In this document: one piece after another, positions 24,982 through 33,759 of the stretch
Position numbering within the stretch: the first letter of the stretch is position 1
Layout: every line of letters begins with the position of its first letter
Assembly: GCA_964494015.1 (NCBI GenBank)
Contig: CAZBQC010000001.1
Span: 10,074-74,073, forward strand
From: CAZBQC01 sp964494015
GTDB lineage: Bacteria > Bacillota_I > Bacilli_A > RF39 > UBA660
Direction: 5' to 3'
Length of the DNA: 64,000 nt
Notes under the pieces: generated by a model
The model's input: only the letters and a program-made list of their open reading frames with translations
What the model was told of the DNA's origin: nothing
Database searches by the model: none
Translations under genes and position numbers: made by a program

Positions 24982-27834
24982 ATGTACACGGAATACGACA
25001 AAGAAGGAAATTATACACAAGATGAAAAACCAGATCGTAAAAAGCTATATATCATAATAGCCATTATAATTGGTATATTACTTTTAATTTGGTTATTTTT
25101 CTTTAGTGGCTGGATAAAATTTGGTTATGGTTCAAGAGTTAAAAATATTAGTATTAACATGAAGACTTTAGGTTTAAAGCCTAAAGATACTTATCAGCTC
25201 TATGCCGAAGTAGGGCCAAATAATGCTAAAAATAAAACGGTTACTTGGCACAGTAGCGATAGTAATGTTGCCGAAGTAGATTCGAAAACAGGACTAGTAA
25301 CGGCTATTGCTGAAGGTCAAGCGATGGTGGTCGTTGTCAGTAACGATAATAAAAAGGTTTCGGCTGACTGTATTGTGACGGTAAGCAATAATTTAACTGA
25401 TGTCACAGGAATATCCTTTACAAGTGATGAAATAACAATCTATAAAGGTAGTGGCGAGTTATTAGAAGTTACTGTTTCACCAGATACAGCTAAGACGCCA
25501 GTCTTGAAATATATTAGTAGCAATAATGTTGTTGTCAAGGTTAACGATATTGGATATGTCACAGGCGTTGATGTTGGAACAGCGACAGTTATGGTTCAAA
25601 CGGAAGATGGCAAGTTCAGTGATACAATTACAGTTTATGTCAAATCCGGAAGTGGTTCGACAGTCATTAATCCAACCGGTCTTAAGTTTGCTGCTGATAG
25701 TGTTGATATTGTTGTCAACACAACTCAAAATTTAGGAATAACATTTACACCAACTAATGCAACTAATACATCTTTGACCTGGGCAAGTACTGATACCTCA
25801 GTAGTTAAAGTTAACAATGGTGCAGTGACAGGATTAAAAATAGGAACAGCACAAGTTAAAGCAACAACCTTTAATAATATAACGGCAACTATTAATGTTA
25901 ATGTTATAGCTGCCCCAATACCTGTTACAGGGCTAACAGTAAGTCCAACTTCAGTTACTTTGAAGATGGGTGGAACAAGACAAATAACACCAACGATTGC
26001 GCCAGCTAATGCTTCAAACCAAGAAGTTACTTATACTTCTAGCAATACTAGTATAGCAACAGTATCTGAAAATGGTCTAATAACAGGAGTGTCTACTGGA
26101 TCAGCTACAATTACGGTAAAGACTAAAGATCAAGGAAAAGAAGCAACAGTAGCTGTTACAGTGTCAAGTGAAAGTAGTGGTGGATCGTCTGGTGGAAGTA
26201 GTGGAGGATCGTCTGGCGGGAGTAGTTCTTCTGCTACAGTGTCTATTTCCGGACCAACTCAAATATTTAAAAATACTACAGTTAAATATATAGTAAATGG
26301 ATTACCTGCAACTGCTGTGGGTGTAGAGTGCTATGTAAGAGAGCAAGATAAGCCTTATTCAAATGTTTCTTCTGACAAATATAATAAATCGTTATGTACC
26401 CTTAAAGGTTTAACAGCTGGAAAAGATATAGTACTTACTGCTAAAGTTTTTGATGCTGGCAAAACTTATACTGTTAGTATTAAAGTAAAAATTATTGAGT
26501 TAGAAAAAGGTGAAAGCGGTCCTAAAGAAATTAAATCAATTAAATTTATTGCCAAAACCGGAAATTTAAAATTGGGTAGTACCTTTGGCTTTTCTGTAGT
26601 TTTAGAGCCTTCTGATGTAAAACTTTCTGGTGGTGTTACATGGCAAAATTCAGATACTAGTGTTGTTAACCTTTTAAAATCTACAGAAACTTTCGCCAGA
26701 GCAACAGGCAAAAAAGCCGGGACAGCGGTTATCTCTGCAATAGCAATGGATATGTATGGAAATAAAGTTTCGGTATCTGCTATCGTTACTGTTTATTCAG
26801 ATGTAATAGATAAAACTCCTCCAATATGTGGTGATAAGCATGATGAGCCAAGTGTGTTGAGTTGGACTAGAAATGACAGAACAATTAAGGTTGATTGCAA
26901 AGATGAAGGTGGTTCGGGATGCACCCAATCAAGTTTTACAAAGACTTTTACCAAAGACGGTGAATTTGATATGATAGAAATATCTGATAAAGCCGGAAAT
27001 ACAACCCTTTGTCCAGTTAGAATAAATATTGATCAAAAACCACCAGCATGTAAAACTGGTTCAGGTGAAAGTATTAATTGGACACGCGGTACCAATGGTA
27101 GTAAAACAATTACAGTTAAGTGTGAAGACAGTAGTTCTGGATGCAAAAGTCCTACATTTACATTAACCTTTAATACAACTATAAAACAGTCAACAATAAC
27201 AATTGAAGATAAAGTTGGTAATACAGTAAAATGTCCAGTCAATGTTTTTCTTGATACAACGCCTCCTAACAAATGTACAATTAGTACTTCTCCCGGGGTT
27301 GGAACTTCTAAAACTATTACGGTAAAAGATAATGGTGATAGTCATAGTGGCATTAAAAATGTCAAAATTGGAACTTCATCTGGATCAAGTGTAGCTTCCC
27401 AGTCATATTCATCTACTGGAAAATTTGTTGGAACCGTAACTGATAATGCAGGTAATACTAATAGTTGTTCACTTACTTTAGTTAGTAAGAAACAGTATAA
27501 ATATTCAACTTGTACGACAGGAAAGAGATGTAGTCTTGCTGGTAAAGAAGTTTGCTCTGGATGGTCTAATCCAAAGTACCTTTGTTATAGTTCAGCATCC
27601 GAAGCGAAGAATTTAAATACTTGGAAAACCACCATATGTAATAAAATAAACGATCCTGATTGTAAGTACAGTTGTAAAACTTTCAGTTGTGATTCTTGGC
27701 GTTATAATGAGAGTTGTTCAAAATGTGGATGTGGTTCATGGAGTTCGTGGTCCGAAAATTGGAGTGATGTGAGAATAAATGAAAGTAACTGTCGTCAAAG
27801 ACTGGAAAGAACAGTTTATTATCAATCAAGCTAA
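24982..27834 (+). CDS. Large Ig-like (Big2) repeat surface protein with Cys-rich C-terminus
   Basis: Ribosome binding site ataggagga. A short cytoplasmic start is followed by one membrane helix (about residues 24-46), with the rest outside. Residues ~50-395 hold about four bacterial Ig-like group 2 repeats, each with the NxTVTWxSSDxxVAxVD and GxxTGxxxGTAxVxV pattern. A GGSS-repeat linker (around residues 397-415) leads to further beta domains, including another Big2-like unit near 520-605. Three DxTPP-type repeats with paired cysteines follow, then a ~110-residue Cys-rich end containing CGSWSSWSENW, like thrombospondin repeats. Such proteins are adhesins or envelope stalks. No LPXTG sorting signal is present; the N-terminal helix is the anchor. 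Ligand unknown. Confidence 0.75.
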   Translation: MYTEYDKEGNYTQDEKPDRKKLYIIIAIIIGILLLIWLFFFSGWIKFGYGSRVKNISINMKTLGLKPKDTYQLYAEVGPNNAKNKTVTWHSSDSNVAEVDSKTGLVTAIAEGQAMVVVVSNDNKKVSADCIVTVSNNLTDVTGISFTSDEITIYKGSGELLEVTVSPDTAKTPVLKYISSNNVVVKVNDIGYVTGVDVGTATVMVQTEDGKFSDTITVYVKSGSGSTVINPTGLKFAADSVDIVVNTTQNLGITFTPTNATNTSLTWASTDTSVVKVNNGAVTGLKIGTAQVKATTFNNITATINVNVIAAPIPVTGLTVSPTSVTLKMGGTRQITPTIAPANASNQEVTYTSSNTSIATVSENGLITGVSTGSATITVKTKDQGKEATVAVTVSSESSGGSSGGSSGGSSGGSSSSATVSISGPTQIFKNTTVKYIVNGLPATAVGVECYVREQDKPYSNVSSDKYNKSLCTLKGLTAGKDIVLTAKVFDAGKTYTVSIKVKIIELEKGESGPKEIKSIKFIAKTGNLKLGSTFGFSVVLEPSDVKLSGGVTWQNSDTSVVNLLKSTETFARATGKKAGTAVISAIAMDMYGNKVSVSAIVTVYSDVIDKTPPICGDKHDEPSVLSWTRNDRTIKVDCKDEGGSGCTQSSFTKTFTKDGEFDMIEISDKAGNTTLCPVRINIDQKPPACKTGSGESINWTRGTNGSKTITVKCEDSSSGCKSPTFTLTFNTTIKQSTITIEDKVGNTVKCPVNVFLDTTPPNKCTISTSPGVGTSKTITVKDNGDSHSGIKNVKIGTSSGSSVASQSYSSTGKFVGTVTDNAGNTNSCSLTLVSKKQYKYSTCTTGKRCSLAGKEVCSGWSNPKYLCYSSASEAKNLNTWKTTICNKINDPDCKYSCKTFSCDSWRYNESCSKCGCGSWSSWSENWSDVRINESNCRQRLERTVYYQSS

Positions 27835-27842
27835 GGGTTATT

Positions 27843-27881
27843 AAAAAGCATAAAATGGAGTGAATTCATTCTATGCTTTTT
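27843..27881. terminator. Bidirectional terminator between convergent genes
   Basis: AAAAAGCATA (27843-27852) pairs with TATGCTTTTT (27872-27881), with an inner AATG/CATT stem, an A-run on the left and further T residues on the right. It serves the Ig-like protein gene (+) and the superoxide dismutase gene (-), whose 3' end it overlaps. Confidence 0.85.
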
Positions 27882-28485
27882 TTGTGTTTTTATAGTTATT
27901 ATTTATGGTATTGAAATCTACTATTTCAAAGAAATTATCGATATATTTATTTCGCTCATTTTTATATTTCAAGTAATAGGCATGTTCCCATAAGTCTAGT
28001 GCCATGATTGGTGTATATCCAAAAGAATATGGTGTCTCTTGATTAGTGACATTGATAATATTTAAATTACCATTATCATCAACTACCAACATGGTATAAC
28101 CACTTCCAACTAAATTGTTAGCGTACTCCTTAAATGTATTCTTAAAATTATTAAAGTTTTGATATTTGCCATTAATAGCAGTTGCTATCTCATTTGCTGG
28201 AACATTATTTTTATTTGGACTCATATTATCAAAATATAAAATATGGTTTAGTACCCCTCCTAAATTAAAGAGAATATCTCCTCGATCATTGATATCAAAA
28301 ATATCCAAGTGATTGACTAATTCTTCCATTGAGTAACGATAATCATAATTATTCCTCTTTAGTAGGGCGTTTAAATTATCCATATACTTCTGGGCATGTT
28401 TATCATGATGTAGTCGCATTGTTTCCTCATCGATGTATGGTTCTAGGGCATTATGAGGATACTTTAATGGTGGTAATTCATACAT
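27871..28485 (-). CDS. Iron/manganese superoxide dismutase
   Basis: 204 residues starting MYELPPLKYPHNALEPYID as in the family. Predicted metal ligands are all present: the His of LHHDKHAQKY, the His of GGVLNHILYF, and Asp and His of LDLWEHAYYLKY. The usual Trp in the second block is replaced by Tyr (NHILYF instead of NHxxFW), and the C-terminal part is short. The enzyme converts superoxide to peroxide, implying oxygen exposure. Transcribed alone and divergently from galE with a strong aggagg ribosome binding site. Whether it uses Fe or Mn cannot be decided, so I give no symbol. Confidence 0.93.
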   Translation of the reverse strand: MYELPPLKYPHNALEPYIDEETMRLHHDKHAQKYMDNLNALLKRNNYDYRYSMEELVNHLDIFDINDRGDILFNLGGVLNHILYFDNMSPNKNNVPANEIATAINGKYQNFNNFKNTFKEYANNLVGSGYTMLVVDDNGNLNIINVTNQETPYSFGYTPIMALDLWEHAYYLKYKNERNKYIDNFFEIVDFNTINNNYKNTKKA

Positions 28486-28538
28486 AGTAAAACCTCCTAC
28501 TTAATCGTATTAATTTCTCTTCTTTTTAGAATTAGTAT

Positions 28539-28566
28539 TTGAGATTATTTGATTTTGTAATATAAT
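28539..28566 (+). promoter_or_regulatory. galE promoter
   Basis: TTGAGA (28539-28544), a 16-base spacer and TATAAT (28561-28566); a second overlapping TATAAT is at 28566-28571. galE starts about 20 bases further on behind gtaggtg. Confidence 0.65.
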
Positions 28567-28586
28567 ATAATTAGAGTAGGTGAATA

Positions 28587-29585
28587 ATGAAAATATTAGT
28601 GACGGGTGGAACAGGGTATATTGGTAGTCATACTTGTGTCGAACTATTAAGAAATGGATTTGAGATAGTAGTGATTGATAACTTGTCTAATTCTAAGATT
28701 GAGGTTGTCGATAAGATCAAGAAAATTACGGGGAAAGATTTTACCTTTTATCAGGGTGATATCAGAGATAGTTTACTACTGGAAGAGATCTTTCAAAAAG
28801 AAGAAATTGATGCAGTGATTCATTTTGCGGGTTTAAAAGCTGTTGGAGAATCAGTTTCCAAGCCACTTCTTTACTACCGTAATAATATCGATGGAACTTT
28901 GATTCTATGTGAGATTATGAACAAATATAACTGTAAGAGGCTGGTTTTTTCGAGTAGTGCGACAGTCTATGGTAAACCAGAAACTTTACCTATTAAAGAA
29001 GATTTTCAATTATCGACGACTAATCCTTATGGTTCAACTAAATTATATATTGAAGGTATATTAAAAGACCTATATATAGCTGATCATGAGTGGTCGATCG
29101 TCATCCTTCGTTATTTTAATCCGATTGGATCGGATAAATCTGGTTTGATTGGTGAAAATCCTAACGATATTCCTAATAATTTAATGCCTTATATCATGAA
29201 AGTGGCAGTAGGGGAACTACCTCATTTAAATGTCTTTGGCAATGACTATGATACACCTGACGGAACTGGTGTTAGAGATTATATTCATGTAGTCGATCTA
29301 GCTCTTGGACACTTGAGTGCTTTAAACATTTTAACTCCAGGAGTTGAGTACATCAATTTAGGTACTGGTAAAGGTTACAGTGTCCTTGATCTTGTCAGTA
29401 CTTTTATGAAGGTTAATCGAGTAGATGTTCCTTATAAGATTGTCGAACGACGTCCAGGAGACATCGATGCCTGTTATGCCGACGTGACCTATGCTAAGAA
29501 AAGGTTAGGTTGGGAAGCTAAACATACTCTTGAAGAGATGTGCAAGGATGCCTATAATTTCATTAAAAACGAAAAGAATCTTTAG
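28587..29585 (+). CDS. galE: UDP-glucose 4-epimerase
   Basis: 332-residue extended short-chain dehydrogenase: NAD-binding GGTGYIGSH at the N-terminus, SSSATVYG with the catalytic Ser/Thr, YGSTKLYIE with the Tyr-x3-Lys pair, and RYFNPIGS, typical of GalE. It interconverts UDP-glucose and UDP-galactose for surface glycans or galactose use. It is alone rather than in a Leloir operon; a sugar nucleotidyltransferase lies 8 kb downstream. Confidence 0.95.
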   Translation: MKILVTGGTGYIGSHTCVELLRNGFEIVVIDNLSNSKIEVVDKIKKITGKDFTFYQGDIRDSLLLEEIFQKEEIDAVIHFAGLKAVGESVSKPLLYYRNNIDGTLILCEIMNKYNCKRLVFSSSATVYGKPETLPIKEDFQLSTTNPYGSTKLYIEGILKDLYIADHEWSIVILRYFNPIGSDKSGLIGENPNDIPNNLMPYIMKVAVGELPHLNVFGNDYDTPDGTGVRDYIHVVDLALGHLSALNILTPGVEYINLGTGKGYSVLDLVSTFMKVNRVDVPYKIVERRPGDIDACYADVTYAKKRLGWEAKHTLEEMCKDAYNFIKNEKNL

Positions 29586-29670
29586 GATTTTTTTTAATTT
29601 CGATATAAAGTGATAAGTAGTGACATTACTTAAAATATATGTTAAAATTCTATTAGTAGAGGTGACTAGG

Positions 29671-30075
29671 ATGAATCGAAGTAAGTTAAGAGAAATAGCG
29701 ATGAAAGTTTTATATCAAGTGTACATTCTTAACAATACTAAAGTTAAGTATGAGACTTGTGACCTCATCAAAGAACAATTGGAAGTTGAAAACGATTTTA
29801 TTAATACGATTGTCTTTGGAGTTATTAAAGAACAAAAAAATATTGAAAAATTAGCTAATAAATATTTAGTTGATTGGGAGTTAAATCAATTAAATAAGGT
29901 TGATAAAGCAATTCTTTCTCTTAGTATTTATGAACTTCTATATACTGATACACCTCATATTGTTTCAATTAATGAAGCAATTGAGTTATCAAAGGTTTAT
30001 AGTGATCCGAAAGTTACTAAAATGATCAATGCGGTTTTAGATAATATTTATCATCATGAGGTTTTAGATGAATAA
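29671..30075 (+). CDS. nusB: Transcription antitermination factor NusB
   Basis: Start set at ATG 29671 (MNRSKLREIAMKVLYQ) behind agaggtga. The upstream in-frame start adds residues with no family counterpart. The 134-residue all-helical protein has the NusB blocks LREIAMKVLYQ, LNKVDKAILSLSIYEL and the closing NAVLDNI. NusB with NusE binds boxA RNA for rRNA antitermination. It overlaps xseA by eight bases, a widespread Firmicutes arrangement. Confidence 0.93.
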   Translation: MNRSKLREIAMKVLYQVYILNNTKVKYETCDLIKEQLEVENDFINTIVFGVIKEQKNIEKLANKYLVDWELNQLNKVDKAILSLSIYELLYTDTPHIVSINEAIELSKVYSDPKVTKMINAVLDNIYHHEVLDE

Positions 30076-31324
30076 TGATAAGTATCTTTCGGTTACGGAG
30101 TTAACTAGATATATTAAAGATTTAATCGATAATGATTTATTTTTAAATAATGTTTTTCTAAGAGGAGAAATATCCAATTTTAAAGCTCATACGAGAGGTC
30201 ACTTTTATTTTACTTTAAAAGATGAAAATTCAAGAATTAATGCCGTGATGTTTCTAGGTCAGGCTAGTAAAATAAAGTTTACACCGACTGATGGGATGAA
30301 AGTGTTAGTAACGGGCCGAATCAGTGTCTATGAGACAACTGGAGGATACCAAATTTATGTCGAAGAGATGATTGAGGATGGGATTGGCAACTTATATATT
30401 GCTTTTGAACAGTTAAAGAAAAAATTAGAAGAAGAGGGCTTGTTTAGGGCTGAGCATAAGAGAAAGATTCCTAAGATTCCAAAGAAGATTGGAATTGTTA
30501 CAGCGTCTACTGGGGCAGCTGTCAAAGATATTTTATCGACGATTAAAAGAAGATGGCCACTAGCTGAAACTATTCTTTTTCCCAGTTTAGTTCAAGGAGA
30601 GTTGGCAGCTGACGATATTGTCAAAAATATTCAGTTAGCTAATAATTGTGACATTGATGTTTTGATAGTTGGTCGAGGTGGAGGCAGTATCGAAGATTTA
30701 TGGCCTTTTAACGAAGAAATAGTCGCTCGAGCTATCTACAATTCCAAAGTGCCAGTTATCAGTGCTGTTGGGCATGAAATTGACTTTTCGATCAGTGATT
30801 TTGTGGCAGATTTAAGAGCTCCAACGCCAACCGGAGCGGCTGAATTATCGGTTCCTAATATCATCGATGTTTTGAATTATTTAAGTCAGATTGATATTCG
30901 CTTAAATAAAGTCATCAGTCATAAGATTGATTTTAATCAAGAAATTTTAAATCGTTTAAAAAAGAGTTATGTTCTTACTAATCCCATGTCAATTTATCAG
31001 ATTAAAGAACAAAACTTTGATAATTTAATTGAAAGATTAAAGTTAAATATTTTAGCAATTATTAAGAATAATACAGATTATTTTAAAAATCTTAAGAATA
31101 ATTATCTTTTAAAAAATCCTAAGGTTCTATATGAAGCAAAAGCGAAAGAATATCAATATTTATTAAATAAGTTAGAAATACTTAATCCTCTTTTAACGAT
31201 TAAGCGAGGTTATAGTATTACTAAAAATAAAGGTAAGATAGTTAAAAGTATTAAAGATGTTAAAAAGAATGATCAACTTAATATTGAAGTTACCGATGGT
31301 GTAATTGACGCCATCGTAGTATAG
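30068..31324 (+). CDS. xseA: Exodeoxyribonuclease VII large subunit
   Basis: 418 residues: an N-terminal OB-fold (YLSVTELTRYIKDLI then FLRGEISNFKAHTRGHFYFTLK, split across residues 5-45) followed by the catalytic domain with GIVTASTGAAVKDIL and VGRGGGSIEDLWPFNEE, and SAVGHEIDF. The C-terminal third is coiled coil for small-subunit binding. With XseB it degrades single-stranded DNA. Start overlaps nusB by eight bases, so translation is coupled. Length is typical. Confidence 0.96.
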   Translation: MNNDKYLSVTELTRYIKDLIDNDLFLNNVFLRGEISNFKAHTRGHFYFTLKDENSRINAVMFLGQASKIKFTPTDGMKVLVTGRISVYETTGGYQIYVEEMIEDGIGNLYIAFEQLKKKLEEEGLFRAEHKRKIPKIPKKIGIVTASTGAAVKDILSTIKRRWPLAETILFPSLVQGELAADDIVKNIQLANNCDIDVLIVGRGGGSIEDLWPFNEEIVARAIYNSKVPVISAVGHEIDFSISDFVADLRAPTPTGAAELSVPNIIDVLNYLSQIDIRLNKVISHKIDFNQEILNRLKKSYVLTNPMSIYQIKEQNFDNLIERLKLNILAIIKNNTDYFKNLKNNYLLKNPKVLYEAKAKEYQYLLNKLEILNPLLTIKRGYSITKNKGKIVKSIKDVKKNDQLNIEVTDGVIDAIVV

Positions 31325-31332
31325 GAGGGAAT

Positions 31333-31557
31333 ATGGAAAAGAAAGAGTTAAGTTTTGAAGAAAATATTAAAAAGTTAGAGAGTATTGTTAAAGAACTCGA
31401 AAATGGTGAAGTACCACTGGATGAAGCCATTAAAAAATATCAGGAAGCTATGACTTTAGCTAAACTTTGCGATGACAAGTTAAAGAATGCTACCGAAACA
31501 ATCAATAAGATTATGAATAAAGATGGCAGTCTATCTGATTTCAAGGCAGAAGAGTAA
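31333..31557 (+). CDS. xseB: Exodeoxyribonuclease VII small subunit
   Basis: 74 residues with the family pattern LSFEENIKKLESIVKELENG and VPLDEAIKKYQEAM, two helices. Ribosome binding site taggaggga lies directly after the xseA stop. It binds the coiled-coil arm of XseA. Confidence 0.95.
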   Translation: MEKKELSFEENIKKLESIVKELENGEVPLDEAIKKYQEAMTLAKLCDDKLKNATETINKIMNKDGSLSDFKAEE

Positions 31558-31579
31558 TAGTGATTGGGGGAAGATTAAG

Positions 31580-32101
31580 ATGGCACGAAGTGATGAGTAC
31601 GATAGAAGTTATGCAAAAATAAATACTTTATTAAATTTATATAACAAGATATATGAAATACCTTATACTTATAAAAACAAAGATTCGATGCAGGACTTGT
31701 GCTTTTTGATGAATGAAATAGGACTTTCTCTTGGTGATTATTGTTTTGGTTTATATCATAGTGGTCCATTTTCCTATATCTTAGATGATCAAATTGACGA
31801 GTGTTTTAGAGAAAAAACAAACGAAAAAGAAATAACAAAACAAAATTACACTGAACTAGGTAATTTTGCCATCGAAGGTTTAAGAGTTCTAAAATATAGA
31901 ATAATCAAATCTAATTGTACTGATTTATTGAAAGAAAAAAAGGATGATATTGTTTATTTTATGAACGCTATTGCTATTGCAAAATATCTTATAGAGTATG
32001 AAAGACAAAGAGATGTTTTAAATACTTTAAATATTATGAGAGATAGAAAAGATGTTAATGAAATAGCTGTTGGAGAAGCTAGAAAATTACAAAGAATATG
32101 A
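31580..32101 (+). CDS. Uncharacterised protein with a GPFS motif (SocA-like?)
   Basis: Start set at ATG 31580 behind gggggaag; the longer in-frame start at 31523 lies inside xseB. The 173-residue soluble helical protein has LCFLMNEIGL followed by YCFGLYHSGPFSYILDDQID. This resembles the YxYGPYSxxLxxDL segment of SocA/DUF4065-like antitoxin-type proteins, but the match is short and the rest is not recognised. It is the last gene of the nusB-xseA-xseB group and ends before a terminator, at the edge of the BRO-N/RhuM cluster. It may belong to either. Confidence 0.5.
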   Translation: MARSDEYDRSYAKINTLLNLYNKIYEIPYTYKNKDSMQDLCFLMNEIGLSLGDYCFGLYHSGPFSYILDDQIDECFREKTNEKEITKQNYTELGNFAIEGLRVLKYRIIKSNCTDLLKEKKDDIVYFMNAIAIAKYLIEYERQRDVLNTLNIMRDRKDVNEIAVGEARKLQRI

Positions 32102-32152
32102 TAAGAGTTTAAATAGATAAAAATTTTAATTTATAAAAACAAAAATATAGAG

Positions 32153-32178
32153 ATTGATAAAAAATATCAATTTTTTTT
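32153..32178 (+). terminator. Terminator ending the nusB-xseAB group
   Basis: ATTGATA (32153-32159) and TATCAAT (32165-32171) with a five-base loop, followed by eight T residues. Confidence 0.75.
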
Positions 32179-32180
32179 GT

Positions 32181-32345
32181 TCTTGTTAGGATTTATTTTT
32201 TTTATGAGAAATATTATTAATAGGGGGTATTTTAAATAACAGAAAAACGAAAAAAAATTAGCTGAAAAGATTTCTGTCGGAAATTTCGACAGAAATTCAG
32301 GAGTAGGGAAATTTAAAGTATATTATTTCTATGTCGTAGAAGGAG
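32181..32345 (+). pseudogene. Decayed RhuM-family gene remnant with conserved 5' leader
   Basis: Bases 32181-32240 resemble 33692-33758, the leader of the intact RhuM-Fic gene (shared ttag-atttttttt, gagaaatatt, aataac strings). The following open stretch reads KISVGNFDRNSG then GVGKFKVYYFYVV. It aligns without gaps to ETSTGISGKSFGG, RKAKTYNLDVI of the RhuM-Fic protein. Most of the coding region before it is deleted and nothing recognisable follows. It retains a 27-bp palindrome at the equivalent position. Its 3' end overlaps the ribosome binding site of the next gene. Confidence 0.5.
32270..32296 (+). repeat. Inverted repeat in the RhuM remnant
   Basis: ATTTCTGTCG (32270-32279) and CGACAGAAAT (32287-32296) are exact reverse complements, with a near-palindromic centre. 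There is no T-run. It lies 57 bases upstream of the BRO-N gene start, so it could also be an operator for that gene. Confidence 0.75.
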
Positions 32346-32352
32346 GATAGAT

Positions 32353-33135
32353 ATGGAAGAAAATAAGATGCGTTTAATTAACAAAATATTTAATAATGAA
32401 ACCATAAGAACGGTATGGGATAAAGAAGTTCAAAAATATTACATAAGTATTGTTGATGTTGTAGCATTATTATCAGAGAGCAAAAATCCACAAATATATT
32501 GGAGAGTATTAAAAAAGCGTTTGAAGGATGAAGGGAATGAAACCGTTACAAATTGTAACGGTTTGAAGTTAAGGGCTCAAGATGGTAAATATCGATTGGC
32601 TGATGTCTGTGATATTAAAGGAATTTTTAGAATTATAGAATCTATTCCATCTAAAAATGCCGAACCTATAAAACAATGGCTAGCTAAACTTGGTAGTGAA
32701 AGAGTAGATGAGACTTTTGATCCTTCTCTTGCCCTTCAAAGAGCTATAGATTTATATAGGATAAAAGGTTATGATGAAAATTGGATTGCCAAAAGAATAA
32801 GGGTATTACAAGAAAGGAAGCAACTTACTGATGTTTGGAAAGAAAATGGTGTAACCGAACAAACGGAATATGCCATTCTTACCAATGAAATATATAAAAA
32901 ATGGTCGGGTATGACGGCTAAAGAATATAAAGAATTTAAAGGGTTAAGAAGAGAAAGTCTTAGAGATAATATGGATAATATTGAATTAATTTTAACAGAT
33001 TTGTCAGAAGAAGCCACTAAAAGACTAGTAGTTAAGAAAAAACCTCAGGGATTGAAAGAAAATATTGGCGTTGCTAGATTGGGAGGGAATGCTGCAAAAT
33101 TGGCAAGAGAGGATATAGAAAAAAATCTTGGTTAA
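32353..33135 (+). CDS. BRO-N domain protein (antirepressor-like)
   Basis: Strong ribosome binding site aaggagg seven bases before ATG. Residues ~10-115 are a BRO-N domain: VWDKEVQKYYISIVDVVALL, then YWRVLKKRLKDEG, TNCNGLKLRAQDGKYR and the closing FRIIESIPSKNAEPIKQWLA. The C-terminal half is a helical charged region common to chromosomal members of this family. BRO-N proteins bind DNA and are typical of phages, viruses and mobile elements. The reading frame reopens after the TAA stop for another 22 codons, ending at a TAA around 33202, so the stop may be a premature nonsense change. A perfect 25-bp palindrome lies within the coding sequence at TVTNCNG. A decayed paralogue is at 34693. Confidence 0.8.
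   Translation: MEENKMRLINKIFNNETIRTVWDKEVQKYYISIVDVVALLSESKNPQIYWRVLKKRLKDEGNETVTNCNGLKLRAQDGKYRLADVCDIKGIFRIIESIPSKNAEPIKQWLAKLGSERVDETFDPSLALQRAIDLYRIKGYDENWIAKRIRVLQERKQLTDVWKENGVTEQTEYAILTNEIYKKWSGMTAKEYKEFKGLRRESLRDNMDNIELILTDLSEEATKRLVVKKKPQGLKENIGVARLGGNAAKLAREDIEKNLG
32540..32564 (+). repeat. Perfect intragenic palindrome in the BRO-N gene
   Basis: AAACCGTTACAA (32540-32551), one central A, and TTGTAACGGTTT (32553-32564): 12-bp exact arms. It encodes the segment just before the conserved LKLRAQDGK block. No T-run follows. Confidence 0.9.
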
Positions 33136-33247
33136 TCAGTAGTTACAAAAGATAGTAAATTAGACTATGAATATATAAAGGAAAATTCGGAAATTCCGTA
33201 AATTCTATTAAACTAATAAATTTTTATGACTATAGAAAGTGATAACT

Positions 33248-33688
33248 GTGAAAAATGAAATAATATTATTTGAAAATCAAAATGTTAAACTTGAAGTTAA
33301 TATGCACGATGAAACAGTTTGGCTTAATAGGGAACAATTGGCTCAGTTGTTTGATAGAGACATTAAAATAATTGGCAAGCATGTTAATAATGTATTAAAA
33401 GAAGAATTAGATAAGGAAGTGGTTGTCGCAAAATTTACGACAACCACTAAACATGGTGCGATAGCTGGGAAAGAACAAAAAAGCATAGTTGATTATTACA
33501 ATTTAGATATGATTATTAGTATCGGGTATCGTGTTAAAAGGAATAATGGTATTATTTTTAGAAAATGGGCAAATAAAATTTTAAGAGATTATTTAATCCA
33601 AGGTTATGCAATTAATAATAAACGGTTAGAGTATCTTGAAAAAATTATTAAGATAATCGACATTGCAAATCAGATTTATGCAAAATAG
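33248..33688 (+). CDS. RhuM-family protein, truncated relative of the downstream RhuM-Fic gene
   Basis: Start set at GTG 33248 (MKNEIILFENQN), which aligns with the ATG start of the downstream paralogue; an in-frame GTG at 33239 is less likely. The 146-residue product has the RhuM domain: a helix-turn-helix-like part (ETVWLNREQLAQLF) then YYNLDMIISIGYRV and FRKWANKILRDYLIQGYAINNKRLEYLEK. It stops at DIANQIYAK where the paralogue continues into a Fic domain, so it looks like a C-terminally lost copy. RhuM proteins occur on mobile and pathogenicity islands; their biochemical role is poorly known. A 31-bp near-palindrome is inside the gene. The 3' part shares ~100 nearly identical bases with the paralogue. 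Confidence 0.72.
   Translation: MKNEIILFENQNVKLEVNMHDETVWLNREQLAQLFDRDIKIIGKHVNNVLKEELDKEVVVAKFTTTTKHGAIAGKEQKSIVDYYNLDMIISIGYRVKRNNGIIFRKWANKILRDYLIQGYAINNKRLEYLEKIIKIIDIANQIYAK
33418..33448 (+). repeat. Intragenic inverted repeat in the truncated RhuM gene
   Basis: AGTGGTTGTCG (33418-33428) and CGACAACCACT (33438-33448) are exact 11-bp reverse complements; the nine central bases are palindromic apart from their outer C/A pair. Total span 31 bp, coding for VVVAKFTTT. Confidence 0.9.
33566..33666 (+). repeat. First copy of a ~101-bp near-identical direct repeat
   Basis: Matches 34054-34154 with a single mismatch (33645 T versus 34133 C), while DNA on the 5' side of both copies is much more diverged. 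It encodes WANKILRDYLIQGYAINNK and the following residues. Points to recent gene conversion or duplication. Confidence 0.85.
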
Positions 33689-33759
33689 CAATTCTTTTGT
33701 TAGAATTTGTTTTTTTGACGAGAAATATTCTTAATAAGGTATATTAGAAAGTAATAACT

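Noticed and set aside
26165..26230. CRISPR-like short repeats
   Set aside because: These are codon repeats for a GGSS linker inside the Ig-like protein; no spacers. No CRISPR array was seen anywhere in the window.
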